Shown here piece after piece: positions 26,923 through 36,470 of a stretch of DNA of 64,000 bases. Source of the DNA: Actinomycetota bacterium (GTDB taxonomy: Bacteria > Actinomycetota > Actinomycetes > Actinomycetales > Microbacteriaceae); assembly GCA_020160915.1 (NCBI GenBank), contig JAIUPK010000001.1:589645-653644 (forward strand), read 5' to 3'. The translations under genes and the position numbers were made by a program. A model generated the notes under the pieces. That model was not told where the DNA came from, ran no database searches, and was given only the letters and a program-made list of their open reading frames with translations. The stretch's first letter is position 1; each line of letters begins with the position of its first letter.

Positions 26923-27615
26923 ATGGCTGATGGACCCAAGATTCTGATCGTCGACGACGAGCCCAACATTCGCGACCTGCTCACCACGAGCCTGCGCTTC
27001 GCCGGCTTCGCCGTGCGTGCCGTCGGCAACGGTGCCCAGGCGATCTCCGCCGTACTCGAGGAGGAGCCCGACCTCATCATCCTCGACGTCATGCTGCCCG
27101 ACATGAACGGATTCGGCGTGACCAAGCGCCTGCGGGCATCCGGCTACACCGCCCCCATTCTCTTCCTCACTGCGAAGGATGACACCGAGGACAAGATCAC
27201 CGGCCTCACCGTCGGCGGCGACGACTACGTCACCAAGCCGTTCAGCCTCGACGAGATCGTCGCGCGCATCAAGGCCATCCTGCGCCGCACGATGCACGAC
27301 GACGAGGAGGCGATCATCCGCGCCGGCGACCTCACCATGGATCAGGACACCCATGAGGTGACCATCGGCACAGAGCAGGTGGAGCTCAGCCCCACCGAGT
27401 TCAAGCTGCTGCGCTACCTCATGCTCAACCCGAACCGCGTGCTGTCGAAGGCGCAGATCCTCGACCACGTCTGGGAGTACGACTTCAACGGCGACGCCGG
27501 CATCGTGGAGAGCTACATCTCCTACCTGCGTCGCAAGCTCGACCAGTACTCGGAGGAGCCGGTCATCCAGACCAAGCGGGGCTTCGGATACATGCTCAAG
27601 GCCTCCAAGGTCTAG
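26923..27615 (+). CDS. OmpR-family response regulator
   Basis: The 230-residue protein has a receiver domain (about 6-120) with the acidic pair DD at 11-12, phospho-acceptor D55 in LIILDVMLPD, and the lysine in YVTKPFS. A winged-helix output domain (about 132-228) contains ELSPTEFKLLRYLMLNPNRVLSKAQILDHVW and QTKRGFGYML. It pairs with the histidine kinase encoded 31 bp downstream. A GATACT/TACTGT sequence lies 4-6 nt before the ATG, so the transcript is probably leaderless. The regulon is unknown. Confidence 0.93.
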   Translation: MADGPKILIVDDEPNIRDLLTTSLRFAGFAVRAVGNGAQAISAVLEEEPDLIILDVMLPDMNGFGVTKRLRASGYTAPILFLTAKDDTEDKITGLTVGGDDYVTKPFSLDEIVARIKAILRRTMHDDEEAIIRAGDLTMDQDTHEVTIGTEQVELSPTEFKLLRYLMLNPNRVLSKAQILDHVWEYDFNGDAGIVESYISYLRRKLDQYSEEPVIQTKRGFGYMLKASKV

Positions 27616-27646
27616 CGCAGCTTCTCGACGGTAAACTCAGGGCTCA

Positions 27647-29314
27647 ATGCACGAGATCGTCGAGTGGTGGAACCGGGTTTCCCTCCGTACCAAAATCACC
27701 GGCGTGACGGTTCTGCTGCTCACTGCGGGCCTGGTCATCGCGGGCGTCGGCACGATGGCGGTTCTGCGCGGCTATCTGCAAGACGAAGTCGACACCAAGA
27801 TCACCGCCGCCGGCAACAAGCTGGCTGGCAACATCCTCTTCGCTGGCACCGCCGACAACCCGCAGTGCAGTGTCTCGACCCTGCCCAATGACTATTACCT
27901 GGGCGTGCTCGACTACAACGGCGTGCTGCTCTGCAACAACCGCGAAGAGGATGCCCCGCGACCCGTTCTCGACACGCTGACGCTGGGCGCCGTCGCGGGC
28001 AGTGAAGGCGCATTCACGCTGCCGAGCACCGCGCTGGGCGGATCGTGGCGAGTGATCGCCTATCCCGCGACCAACCGTCTCGGCACCGACTACTACACGG
28101 TCGTGATCGGACTCGACCTGAAGGACACCAACGGGATCGTCACGCGCTACGCGGCGATCTTCCTGTTCTTCGGCCTGACCGTGGTCATCCTCGGCGGCGC
28201 GCTCACCCGTCTCCTCGTCACCACGACCTTCGCACCGCTGCGCGAAGTTGAGGCCACAGCAGCCCGATTCGCCGGCGGAGACTTCAGCCAGCGACTCAGC
28301 GGAGCGACCCCCAACACCGAAGTCGGGCGCCTCAATCGCTCGCTCAACTCGATGCTCTCCCGAATCGACCGGGCCTTCGACGAGCGCGCCAAGACGATCG
28401 ACCAGATGCGCCGATTCGTGGGCGACGCGAGCCACGAGCTGCGCACCCCACTGGTAACCGTGCGCGGATACGCCGAGCTCTACCGCATGGGCGCCCTGAC
28501 CAAGCAGGAGGATGTCGCCCAGGCGATGGAGCGCATCGAGAAGGAGGCGATCCGCATGGGCGAACTCGTCGAGGACCTCCTCGAGCTCGCCCGCATCGAC
28601 GAGGCGAAGCCGTTGCAGCTCACCGAGGTCGATCTGGTGCCGCTCGCCCAGGACGCCGCCCTCGACACGATGGCCAGCGCCCCCAACCGCGTCGTCACCG
28701 TCGTCGGCACGGATGCCACGACCGAGGAGCCGCCCGCTGAGACCGCCGTGCTCCCCGTGGTGGCGCCGACCGCCGCCCAGCAGCGCGGCGGGCTCGCTAC
28801 CGGACCCATCGCGTTCGCCGGAGCCACGCTCGCCCGGTTGACCGCGCGCCGCACCCGCGCCAACCGCTCCACCGGTGACGAGGTGACGATTGCCGAGCCC
28901 CCGCCCGCCGAACTGCGGGCCGTCGTGCTGGCCGAGGAGAACAAGATCCGGCAGGTGCTGTCGAACCTGATCGGCAACGCGCTGCGGTTCACGCCCGAGT
29001 CCAGCCCCATCGAGATCGGGGTGGGGGTCGATGCCGCCAGACAGCGCGCGATCCTGTCCGTGATCGACCACGGTGAGGGCATCCCGCCGCAGATTCGCGG
29101 CAAGATCTTCCAGCGGTTCTGGCGTGCCGACACCTCACGCACCCGCGACACCGGGGGAAGCGGCCTCGGCCTCGCAATCGTTGCGGCGATCATCCAGGCC
29201 CACCAGGGTGACGTCGAAGTGGTGGAGACCCCCGGTGGCGGTGCGACCTTCCGGGTCTCGCTTCCCCTCCTCCCCTCGACCCCGGATGCCGCCGCCTCCC
29301 CACCACGAGCCTGA
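27647..29314 (+). CDS. Sensor histidine kinase
   Basis: The 555-residue membrane kinase has TM1 (about 15-37), an extracytoplasmic sensor region (about 40-165), TM2 (about 166-190), a HAMP linker, and a HisKA domain with phospho-acceptor H263 in DASHELRTPL. The catalytic domain has an N box (EENKIRQVLSNLIGNALRFTP), a G1 box (DHGEGIPP), an F box (FQRFWRADTSRT) and a G2 box (GGSGLGLAI). About 75 low-complexity Ala/Thr/Pro residues (about 357-430) interrupt the kinase domain before the N box; this insertion is longer than usual. It is cotranscribed with the response regulator gene. A TAAACT hexamer 9 nt before the ATG could give an additional promoter. Confidence 0.92.
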   Translation: MHEIVEWWNRVSLRTKITGVTVLLLTAGLVIAGVGTMAVLRGYLQDEVDTKITAAGNKLAGNILFAGTADNPQCSVSTLPNDYYLGVLDYNGVLLCNNREEDAPRPVLDTLTLGAVAGSEGAFTLPSTALGGSWRVIAYPATNRLGTDYYTVVIGLDLKDTNGIVTRYAAIFLFFGLTVVILGGALTRLLVTTTFAPLREVEATAARFAGGDFSQRLSGATPNTEVGRLNRSLNSMLSRIDRAFDERAKTIDQMRRFVGDASHELRTPLVTVRGYAELYRMGALTKQEDVAQAMERIEKEAIRMGELVEDLLELARIDEAKPLQLTEVDLVPLAQDAALDTMASAPNRVVTVVGTDATTEEPPAETAVLPVVAPTAAQQRGGLATGPIAFAGATLARLTARRTRANRSTGDEVTIAEPPPAELRAVVLAEENKIRQVLSNLIGNALRFTPESSPIEIGVGVDAARQRAILSVIDHGEGIPPQIRGKIFQRFWRADTSRTRDTGGSGLGLAIVAAIIQAHQGDVEVVETPGGGATFRVSLPLLPSTPDAAASPPRA

Positions 29315-29341
29315 TCGGCACAGCGGCTAGAGCCGTCGCAC

Positions 29342-29347
29342 TACCGT
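29342..29347 (+). promoter_or_regulatory. -10 element for leaderless WXG100 transcript
   Basis: TACCGT ends 6 nt before the ATG at 29354. Confidence 0.45.
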
Positions 29348-29353
29348 CACCCC

Positions 29354-29644
29354 ATGACTCGTTATCAGGTAGACAGTGAAGCAGTTCTTCAGGCCACCGG
29401 TGCCGTGCGCACCTCGATCGGCCGCATCCAGGCGGAGGTGGCCGGTCTTCACGGCCAGCTCAGCGCGCTGGAGGGGTCGTGGACGGGCGCTGCCGCCACG
29501 GCGTTCTCCGGCGTCGTGACCGACTGGAAGGCCACCCAGCAGCAGGTCGAGCAGAACCTTGCTGCGATCAATCACGCCCTCACCCAGGCCGGGCAGCAGT
29601 ACGCGGACATCGAGTCGGCGAACACCCGGCTGTTCGCGCGCTAG
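29354..29644 (+). CDS. WXG100 family protein (EsxA-like)
   Basis: The 96-residue helical hairpin protein has the central turn motif WTG in ALEGSWTGAAATAF (about 44-52), the length and the heptad pattern of WXG100 proteins. Such proteins are exported by type VII secretion. There is no EccC-type ATPase, partner WXG100 gene or other secretion gene in this window. The C-terminal YxxxD/E-like signal may be YADIE (about 84-88). It is probably transcribed alone from a leaderless promoter and ended by the hairpin at 29659-29696. Confidence 0.88.
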   Translation: MTRYQVDSEAVLQATGAVRTSIGRIQAEVAGLHGQLSALEGSWTGAAATAFSGVVTDWKATQQQVEQNLAAINHALTQAGQQYADIESANTRLFAR

Positions 29645-29658
29645 TACCCCCGACAACG

Positions 29659-29696
29659 ACGAATGGGCGGCTCCCCGGAGGGAACCGCCCATTCGT
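29659..29696. terminator. Hairpin terminator after the WXG100 gene
   Basis: ACGAATGGGCGG (29659-29670) pairs perfectly with CCGCCCATTCGT (29685-29696), with GGGAA/CTCCC partly extending the stem. There is no T-run. Confidence 0.6.
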
Positions 29697-29739
29697 GTGA
29701 CTTGGGTCTCAATACAACCGGCCGGAAGGGCCGGTCAGA

Positions 29740-29769
29740 TTTCGATACGGCCTTGCGGCCTACTCAATC
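29740..29769. repeat. Degenerate GGTTGAGTAG palindromic repeat
   Basis: TTTCGATACGG-CCTTG-CGGCCTACTCAA lies between the WXG100 and groL genes. It is the mirror orientation of the family with an altered edge. Confidence 0.6.
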
Positions 29770-29816
29770 CGCGCTCGACCCGATTGATCACATCTGACGC
29801 TAAGCGTCAGCCGCGA

Positions 29817-31487
<1,671 letters not shown>

Positions 31488-31514
31488 TTAGCACTCTGAA
31501 CATGAGAGTGCCAA
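31488..31514 (-). promoter_or_regulatory. CIRCE operator 1 (HrcA)
   Basis: TTAGCACTC - 9 bp - GAGTGCCAA differs by one base from the consensus TTAGCACTC-N9-GAGTGCTAA. It lies between the groL promoter region and start. Confidence 0.9.
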
Positions 31515-31522
31515 AGGAAAAA

Positions 31523-31549
31523 CTAGCACTCGCTGGGGGCGAGTGCAAG
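31523..31549 (-). promoter_or_regulatory. CIRCE-like operator 2
   Basis: CTAGCACTC - GCTGGGGGC - GAGTGCAAG. The arms match in 8 of 9 positions and keep the 9-bp spacer. Confidence 0.7.
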
Positions 31550-31578
31550 AAAGCACAGGGCACTGTGCGACGCGAAGC

Positions 31579-31605
31579 GGCGCACTCACCGCAGGTGAGT
31601 GCAAG
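31579..31605 (-). promoter_or_regulatory. CIRCE-like operator 3
   Basis: GGCGCACTC - ACCGCAGGT - GAGTGCAAG. The right arm is identical to that of copy 2; the left arm keeps GCACTC. Confidence 0.6.
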
Positions 31606-31635
31606 AAAGCACAGTCACTTGGTGGCGCGCGAAGC

Positions 31636-31662
31636 GAGCCACTCGCTGGGGGCGAGTGCAAG
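31636..31662 (-). promoter_or_regulatory. CIRCE-like operator 4 (degenerate)
   Basis: GAGCCACTC - GCTGGGGGC - GAGTGCAAG. The right arm and spacer repeat copy 2 exactly; the left arm keeps only CACTC. Confidence 0.5.
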
Positions 31663-31725
31663 AAAGGAGGGCATAGCTGAGAGGCACGCCGCACGAACTG
31701 CGGCGTGGTGCGGGGGCGTGCGGCC

Positions 31726-31929
31726 TCAGGCCAGCTTCACCGATTCCGCCTGGGGGCCCTTCGCACCGGTGCCGACCTCGAAGATGACCGCCTGGCCCTC
31801 TTCGAGCACCTTGTAGCCGTTCATGTCGATGGCGGAGTAGTGAACGAATACGTCCTGTCCCCCGCCGTCCACGGTGATGAATCCGTAGCCCTTTTCAGCG
31901 TTGAACCACTTCACGGTTCCGTTCGCCAT
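31726..31929 (-). CDS. cspA: Cold shock protein CspA type
   Basis: The 67-residue protein is a standard cold shock domain: [35 protein letters not shown], with RNP1 KGYGFITV and RNP2 VFVHYSA. It binds single-stranded RNA and DNA and acts as an RNA chaperone. The start is set by AGGGAG before the ATG at 31929. It is transcribed towards groL, but the CIRCE array separates the two genes, so they are likely independent. Confidence 0.95.
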   Translation of the reverse strand: MANGTVKWFNAEKGYGFITVDGGGQDVFVHYSAIDMNGYKVLEEGQAVIFEVGTGAKGPQAESVKLA

Positions 31930-32126
31930 GTGCAACTCCCTGCTGTGTCGCGACAGCCGATAGCCCGCTGCCAATCCCAGATGGTAGCGGAGCGTTCAAC
32001 CCCACAAGAGGTCGGTTTGGTCACGAAATGGGCACATGCGGGAGATTAAACACGCGCGTAACACGATCGAGATTCAACGCGCGATTTCGCGCCGATCGAC
32101 CGCTCTGGTGGGGCCGCTGGGGATCG

Positions 32127-32708
32127 TTAGGGAGCCGCGGTGGGCACCGGGTAGTCGGAGCCGAGCACGACCGTGATGCTTGCGCCGGGGAACGTCTCCG
32201 GGGTGACCTTGCGGATCTCGCCGATGCCCATCGCCACGACGACGCCTCGGGCGACATCCTCATTGAGGGGATCGCTGTAGTAGACGAACGTCGCCTCCTG
32301 CGTCTTGTCGGATGCGACGGTGAAAGCGCCCATTCTCCAGCCAGCAGCCGCGAGCTTGTCTCCGACGGTGTTCTCGAGATCGACGATGGGTGTGCCGTTG
32401 AGCACGTCGATCTTGATGCCTCGGGCGACCTGATCGATCGTCGTGGGGTCGAGGATCGGGTCCATCGTCGGGGTCGGAGTGGGGGTGGGGGTCGGCGTCG
32501 CTGCCGGCGCGAAGATGCTGATGCCGAGGTCGATGCCGAGAACCTTGCCGATGGCGAACAGGCCGCCGAAGATAAGCACGCCGGTTGCCAGGAGGGCCCA
32601 GGCGAATCCGATCCAGCCGCGCCCCTTCTTCGCCGGGCCGCGGTGAGCTCCGATGCGCTGAAGGTCTTCGGGCAACTGGTCGAACCGGTCTTTGGGGTAA
32701 CTCGCCAT
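32127..32708 (-). CDS. LytR C-terminal domain membrane protein
   Basis: The 193-residue protein has a basic cytoplasmic N-terminus, one transmembrane helix (about 33-55, GFAWALLATGVLIFGGLFAIG), a Thr-Pro repeat linker (PTPTPTPTPT), and a LytR_C domain (about 95-190: IKIDVLNGTPIVDLENTVGDKLAAAGWRMG, TFVYYSDPLNEDVARGVVVAMG). LytR_C domains occur in cell-wall-related proteins outside the membrane; the function is unknown. It starts 3 bp after the stop of the DUF3263 gene, a typical actinobacterial pair. Confidence 0.88.
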   Translation of the reverse strand: MASYPKDRFDQLPEDLQRIGAHRGPAKKGRGWIGFAWALLATGVLIFGGLFAIGKVLGIDLGISIFAPAATPTPTPTPTPTMDPILDPTTIDQVARGIKIDVLNGTPIVDLENTVGDKLAAAGWRMGAFTVASDKTQEATFVYYSDPLNEDVARGVVVAMGIGEIRKVTPETFPGASITVVLGSDYPVPTAAP

Positions 32709-32711
32709 GGC

Positions 32712-33050
32712 TCAGTCGTTCGATTCTTCTGTGTGGAGGCTATCGCCGCCCCGGTCGGAGGTCCTGAATGCGCGTGCTGCGCGGGCCGACGTGCGAGCAT
32801 CCCGTGCCCTCTGCAGCCGTCCGATCAGCATCGGGTCGTATCGCACGGCAGCGGGCGAATCGATCACAGCATTCAGCAACTGATAATAGCGGGCCGCGCT
32901 GAGTGAGAACTCGGAGCGGATCGCCTCCTCCTTCGCGCCCGCGTGACGCCACCACTGGCGCTCAAAGTCGAGGATGCGGGCATCCCGCACCGACAGGCCC
33001 GACGCGTGCCGGTCTGTAGGCTCGGGCACGCTGCTCTCGGGTTGACTCAC
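32712..33050 (-). CDS. DUF3263 domain protein
   Basis: The 112-residue protein carries the DUF3263 core: LSVRDARILDFERQWWRHAGAKEEAIRSEFSLSAARYYQLLNAVIDSPAAVRYDPMLIGRLQRARDART. It looks like a helix-turn-helix or RNA-polymerase-associated fold, but its role is unknown. It is followed directly by the LytR_C gene. Confidence 0.9.
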   Translation of the reverse strand: MSQPESSVPEPTDRHASGLSVRDARILDFERQWWRHAGAKEEAIRSEFSLSAARYYQLLNAVIDSPAAVRYDPMLIGRLQRARDARTSARAARAFRTSDRGGDSLHTEESND

Positions 33051-33154
33051 GCGGGTCGCCTCCTGTCGCTGGCAATCCTAGGGCGGAGGGTGTGAGCATC
33101 CGGTGAGGGAACGCGGGCGAAGCCCTTTCTCAGCATGCACCCACACGCCAGAGC

Positions 33155-33173
33155 TTAGGATTGCCTTACTACC
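33155..33173 (+). promoter_or_regulatory. IdeR iron box before hmuT
   Basis: TTAGGATTGCCTTACTACC resembles the DtxR/IdeR consensus, in particular the TTAGG and GCCTTAC blocks. A TACCCT hexamer (33170-33175) overlaps its end, so binding would block the promoter. Confidence 0.6.
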
Positions 33174-33195
33174 CTCGCTTGACCTGATTGGCCTC

Positions 33196-34293
33196 ATGCG
33201 CACCCGCACCTCAGTGACTGCCGCCGTCTTCGCGCTGATCGCAGCGACCCTCGCGGGCTGCGCTGCTGCACCGACCGGCACCGTGGATTCCGCGGTGACG
33301 GCTGACCCGAGCACACCGCTGACGGAACTCACCTTCCTCACCGACCCCCACTCGTATGTGGGGCAGTCGACGGCGATCCTGAGCACCGACGCGATCCCCA
33401 CTCCCGACACCGCACCCGAGCAGTCCTTGCCCGCGACGGTGAGCTCGCACGACCTCGACGGCGATGTGCCGGTGACCGTGACATCCACCGACCGGATCGT
33501 CGCCATGGACCTGTCGGGCTCGATCGCCGCGACCGTCTACGGTCTCGGGCTGGGCGACAGCATGGTCGGGCGCGACATCTCCACGACATTCAGCCAGGCC
33601 GCCGACCTGCCGGTGATCACCTCGAGTGGGCACACGGTCAACAGCGAGTCGATTCTCGCTCTGCGACCCACTCTCGTGGTCACCGACGGCAGCATCGGCC
33701 CGATCGATGTCGTGCTGCAGCTGCGCGAGGCGGGCATCCCCGTCGTCTTCGTTGAGACGACGCCGTCGATCGACGGGGTGGGCGAGCTGGCGCGACAGGT
33801 GTCCGCGGCGCTCGGCGCTCCGGCGGCGGGCGAGGTGCTTGCGCAGAGCCTGGTGAGCGGCATCGAGGCCAAGGTCAGCGAGATCGCCTCGGTCGTGCCA
33901 TCCGGTAAGCCGCTGCGCATGATGTTCCTCTACCTGCGCGGCACCTCGGGCATCTACTACCTGTTCGGTAAGGAATCCGGCGCCGACGTGATCATCTCCG
34001 CGCTCGGCGGAGTGGATGTCGCAGCCGAGATCGGTCTCGACGGCGAGCGCCCCATGACCGATGAAGCCGTCGTGGCCGCAAACCCCGACCTGATCCTCGT
34101 GATGACGGATGGCCTGGCCAGCGTCGACGGAGTCAGCGGGCTTCTCGACTCCAAGCCCGCCATCGCGCTCACGACCGCGGGACAGAACCGCCGGTTCGTC
34201 GACATGGCCGACGGCGAGATCCTGAGCTTCGGACCGCGCACCGCCGACGTGCTCGACGCGCTCGCCCGGGCGATCTACGCGCCCGGCTCCTGA
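33196..34293 (+). CDS. hmuT: Heme ABC transporter substrate-binding protein, HmuT type
   Basis: The 365-residue lipoprotein has a signal peptide ending in ATLAGC, a linker of about 95 residues, and a periplasmic-binding-type domain of the FecB/HmuT class: TDRIVAMDLSGSIAATVYGLGLGDSMVGRDIST, SILALRPTLVV, VVAANPDLILVMTDGL. HmuT takes heme from surface proteins and passes it to a HmuUV transporter. These permease and ATPase genes are not adjacent here. An iron box precedes the gene. It is convergent with, and overlaps by 19 bp, an htaA-type gene, which supports the heme role. Confidence 0.88.
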   Translation: MRTRTSVTAAVFALIAATLAGCAAAPTGTVDSAVTADPSTPLTELTFLTDPHSYVGQSTAILSTDAIPTPDTAPEQSLPATVSSHDLDGDVPVTVTSTDRIVAMDLSGSIAATVYGLGLGDSMVGRDISTTFSQAADLPVITSSGHTVNSESILALRPTLVVTDGSIGPIDVVLQLREAGIPVVFVETTPSIDGVGELARQVSAALGAPAAGEVLAQSLVSGIEAKVSEIASVVPSGKPLRMMFLYLRGTSGIYYLFGKESGADVIISALGGVDVAAEIGLDGERPMTDEAVVAANPDLILVMTDGLASVDGVSGLLDSKPAIALTTAGQNRRFVDMADGEILSFGPRTADVLDALARAIYAPGS

Positions 34294-35000
34294 GCGCTGC
34301 GGCGACGCCAGAGCACGAGTTCGACGGTGATCACGACGATCGCCAGCACCGACCCGATGCCCAACCAGATCGCACCCGCAAGACCGGGCCCACCCACCGG
34401 TGCGATGGTGCACGCGGGGTCGGCGCTCAGTTGCGCGGTGATCGGATCGAGCGTCTCGCCTGCCTCGTAAGTGCCGAACGCCGCCGATCCTGCCTCGGTG
34501 AGCACGGTCGGGGCCGCGGTGATCGTGACGGTGCCGTCGCCGAACTCGGCGACCGAGATGTCCACCGACGCGAAGGGAACGGACTTCTCGTCGACGTCGG
34601 CACCCTGCTGGGTCGTGCCCGAGACATCCAGCAGCAGGGTCGCCCGTGACGAGCCGTCGAGCACGAGCCGCGGGTTGGTGACCGTGGTGTCGAGGATTCC
34701 GCCGTGACCGGTGAACTCGATCGACCCCGTGAAGGCGATCTGCCCGACACCGTCGGAGATCTGACCGGTGCCGTTGGCCCAGCCGAAGTCGGGGGTCTCG
34801 TAGGTGGTGCCGTCGGCGACGGTCCACTCGCCGTTGGCGATGGTGCCGGAGATGTAGCTGCGGAACGACTCCTTGAAGCCCCACGTCATGGTCGCGTCGG
34901 TGACGGTGCAGTCGGGCGCGGCTGCTGCTGGTGATGCGGGTGCGGCCGCCGGTGCGCCGACCGCGAGTGCGGCTGCGATGGCCAGTGCTGCGACGTTCAT
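34275..35000 (-). CDS. HtaA-domain heme-binding membrane protein
   Basis: The 241-residue protein has a signal peptide (about 1-28), one HtaA domain (about 35-190: MTWGFKESFRSYISGTIANGEWTVADG, FGWANGTGQISDGVGQIAFTGSIEFTGHGG), and a C-terminal transmembrane helix (about 207-230) ending in RRR. HtaA domains capture heme at the surface of corynebacteria and relatives through conserved Tyr and His residues. It lies tail-to-tail with hmuT. The start overlaps the end of the GNAT gene by four bases, so it is read from the promoter of that gene. Confidence 0.85.
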   Translation of the reverse strand: MNVAALAIAAALAVGAPAAAPASPAAAAPDCTVTDATMTWGFKESFRSYISGTIANGEWTVADGTTYETPDFGWANGTGQISDGVGQIAFTGSIEFTGHGGILDTTVTNPRLVLDGSSRATLLLDVSGTTQQGADVDEKSVPFASVDISVAEFGDGTVTITAAPTVLTEAGSAAFGTYEAGETLDPITAQLSADPACTIAPVGGPGLAGAIWLGIGSVLAIVVITVELVLWRRRSAQEPGA

Positions 35001-35461
35001 GCCGCCACCGCCGGGCGGTACATGGAGATGTGCGGGATGCCCGCCTCGATGTACACCTCGCCGAAGCTCTCGAATCCGTGGCTTGCGTAGAGGGGTGCGA
35101 TGTACTGCTGCGCGTGCAGCACGACCGCCTCGCCCGCGAGATCCGCGAGGGCCATGGTCATGAGCTGCTGGGCGAGGCCCTCACCGCGGCGGTCGGACCG
35201 CACCACGACCCGGCCGATGGCTCGGCGCGCGTCGCGATACTGGGGCGGATCGTCGTGCAGAGTTCGGAGGTACGCGGCTGCGCCCGCGTCATCCGTGATG
35301 AAGTAGTGCACCGTGGTCGCTTCGAGGTCGCGGTTGTCGAGCTCTTCCTCGTCGACCTTCTGCTCGACGAGGAACACATCGGTGCGAAGCTTGAGGAACG
35401 AATAGAGTTCGGCGGTGGTCAACTCGGCCCACGGCTTGACGGTCACGGAAGAATTGGGCAC
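34997..35461 (-). CDS. GNAT N-acetyltransferase, ElaA family
   Basis: The 154-residue enzyme has the acetyl-CoA site VVVRSDRRGEGLAQQLM (about 85-102) and the ElaA signature LYSFLKLRTDVFLVEQKVDEEELDNRDLEA. The target is unknown. The first gene of a two-gene operon with the HtaA-domain gene (ATGA overlap). A promoter must lie in the 56 bp shared with msrB on the other strand. Confidence 0.9.
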   Translation of the reverse strand: MPNSSVTVKPWAELTTAELYSFLKLRTDVFLVEQKVDEEELDNRDLEATTVHYFITDDAGAAAYLRTLHDDPPQYRDARRAIGRVVVRSDRRGEGLAQQLMTMALADLAGEAVVLHAQQYIAPLYASHGFESFGEVYIEAGIPHISMYRPAVAA

Positions 35462-35517
35462 GTCTGAAAGTTTAAGCTTGAACGACGACTTCTCTTCCCC
35501 AGCGCAGGAGCAAACCC

Positions 35518-35919
35518 ATGGACTACCAGGTCACCAAGAGCGATGACGAGTGGAAGGCCGAGCTGACCGCGGAGGAATATGCTGTGCTGCGGCAGGCCGC
35601 CACCGAGCGCCCGTGGACGGGTGAGCTGCTCGACGAGAACCGCGAGGGCGTCTACAAGTGCAAGGCGTGCGGGCAGGAGCTGTTCCGCAGCACCGCGAAG
35701 TTCGACTCGCACTGCGGCTGGCCGAGCTTCTACATTCCGAGCGAGCAGGACGCCGTCGAGCTGCTGCGCGACTCGACCCTCGGCATGGAGCGCGTCGAGG
35801 TGCGCTGCGCCAACTGCGGCTCGCACCTCGGTCACGTCTTCGATGACGCACCGCAAACCCCCACCGGCGACCGGTTCTGCATGAACTCGGTGTCGCTGAG
35901 CTTCGAAGCCGCCGAGTGA
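35518..35919 (+). CDS. msrB: Peptide-methionine (R)-S-oxide reductase
   Basis: The 133-residue enzyme reduces methionine-(R)-sulfoxide in proteins. It has two zinc CxxC pairs (CKACG and CANCG), SHCGWPSF, HLGHVFDDAP and the catalytic Cys in RFCMNSVSLSF. The length matches single-domain MsrB. GCAGGAG precedes the ATG. The next gene begins inside its stop codon (GTGA), indicating coupling. Confidence 0.95.
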   Translation: MDYQVTKSDDEWKAELTAEEYAVLRQAATERPWTGELLDENREGVYKCKACGQELFRSTAKFDSHCGWPSFYIPSEQDAVELLRDSTLGMERVEVRCANCGSHLGHVFDDAPQTPTGDRFCMNSVSLSFEAAE

Positions 35920-36470
35920 GCTCAGCCGCGATCGACGCGGTGCGGCGTCGGCAGTCCCACGCTGTGGTGACGGATGCCGCGCCCACCCACGCCGAGCTGC
36001 TGCCGCTCGTGCAGGCCGCGGCCTCGGCGGCCGACCACGGTGCGCTGCACCCGTGGCGGCTCATCGAGCTGCGCGGCGACGCCCGCGTACGCCTCGGCGA
36101 GGCGTTCGTCGCGGAGAGCAAGCTGGTGGGATCCGACGCGCAGAGACTCGCGGAGAAGCCGCTGCGGGCGAGCCTGCTCATTGCGGTGGTGGCACGGCAC
36201 GAGCCGTCGTTCAAGGTGGCCGAGTGGGAGCAGGATGCCGCGGCATCCGGAATCGCGCACCTGCTCAGCCTGCTGCTGGCCGAGGCCGGCTGGGGCGTGA
36301 TGTGGCGCACCGGCGGGCACACCCGCTCGGAGTCCGTGCGCCGGGTGCACGAGCTGGCCGACAACGAGAAGCTGCTCGGCTGGTTGTACGTGGGCGGTGT
36401 TCCCGAGGATGGCGCGGGCAAGCCTCCCCGCACGCCGATCGACCCGGAGGACTACCTCACGGTTCTGTGA
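35916..36470 (+). CDS. Nitroreductase family protein
   Basis: The 184-residue FMN protein has the nitroreductase pattern: AAASAADHGALHPWRLIELRG near 35-55, PLRASLLIAVVARHE, QDAAASGIAHLLSLLLAEAGWGVMWRTGG near 105-130, and LLGWLYVGGVPE. It probably reduces small nitro or quinone compounds with NAD(P)H. The start is GTG overlapping the msrB stop. The end overlaps the convergent DMT transporter gene by 14 bp. Confidence 0.88.
   Translation: MSSAAIDAVRRRQSHAVVTDAAPTHAELLPLVQAAASAADHGALHPWRLIELRGDARVRLGEAFVAESKLVGSDAQRLAEKPLRASLLIAVVARHEPSFKVAEWEQDAAASGIAHLLSLLLAEAGWGVMWRTGGHTRSESVRRVHELADNEKLLGWLYVGGVPEDGAGKPPRTPIDPEDYLTVL

Noticed and set aside
31488-31662. CRISPR-like spaced repeats
   Set aside because: The repeats are palindromic CIRCE operators at uneven distances with no spacers or cas genes. 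No CRISPR array was seen elsewhere.
33211-34884. Long minus-strand frame across hmuT and the HtaA-domain gene
   Set aside because: Both sense frames have signal peptides and family motifs; this frame has none.
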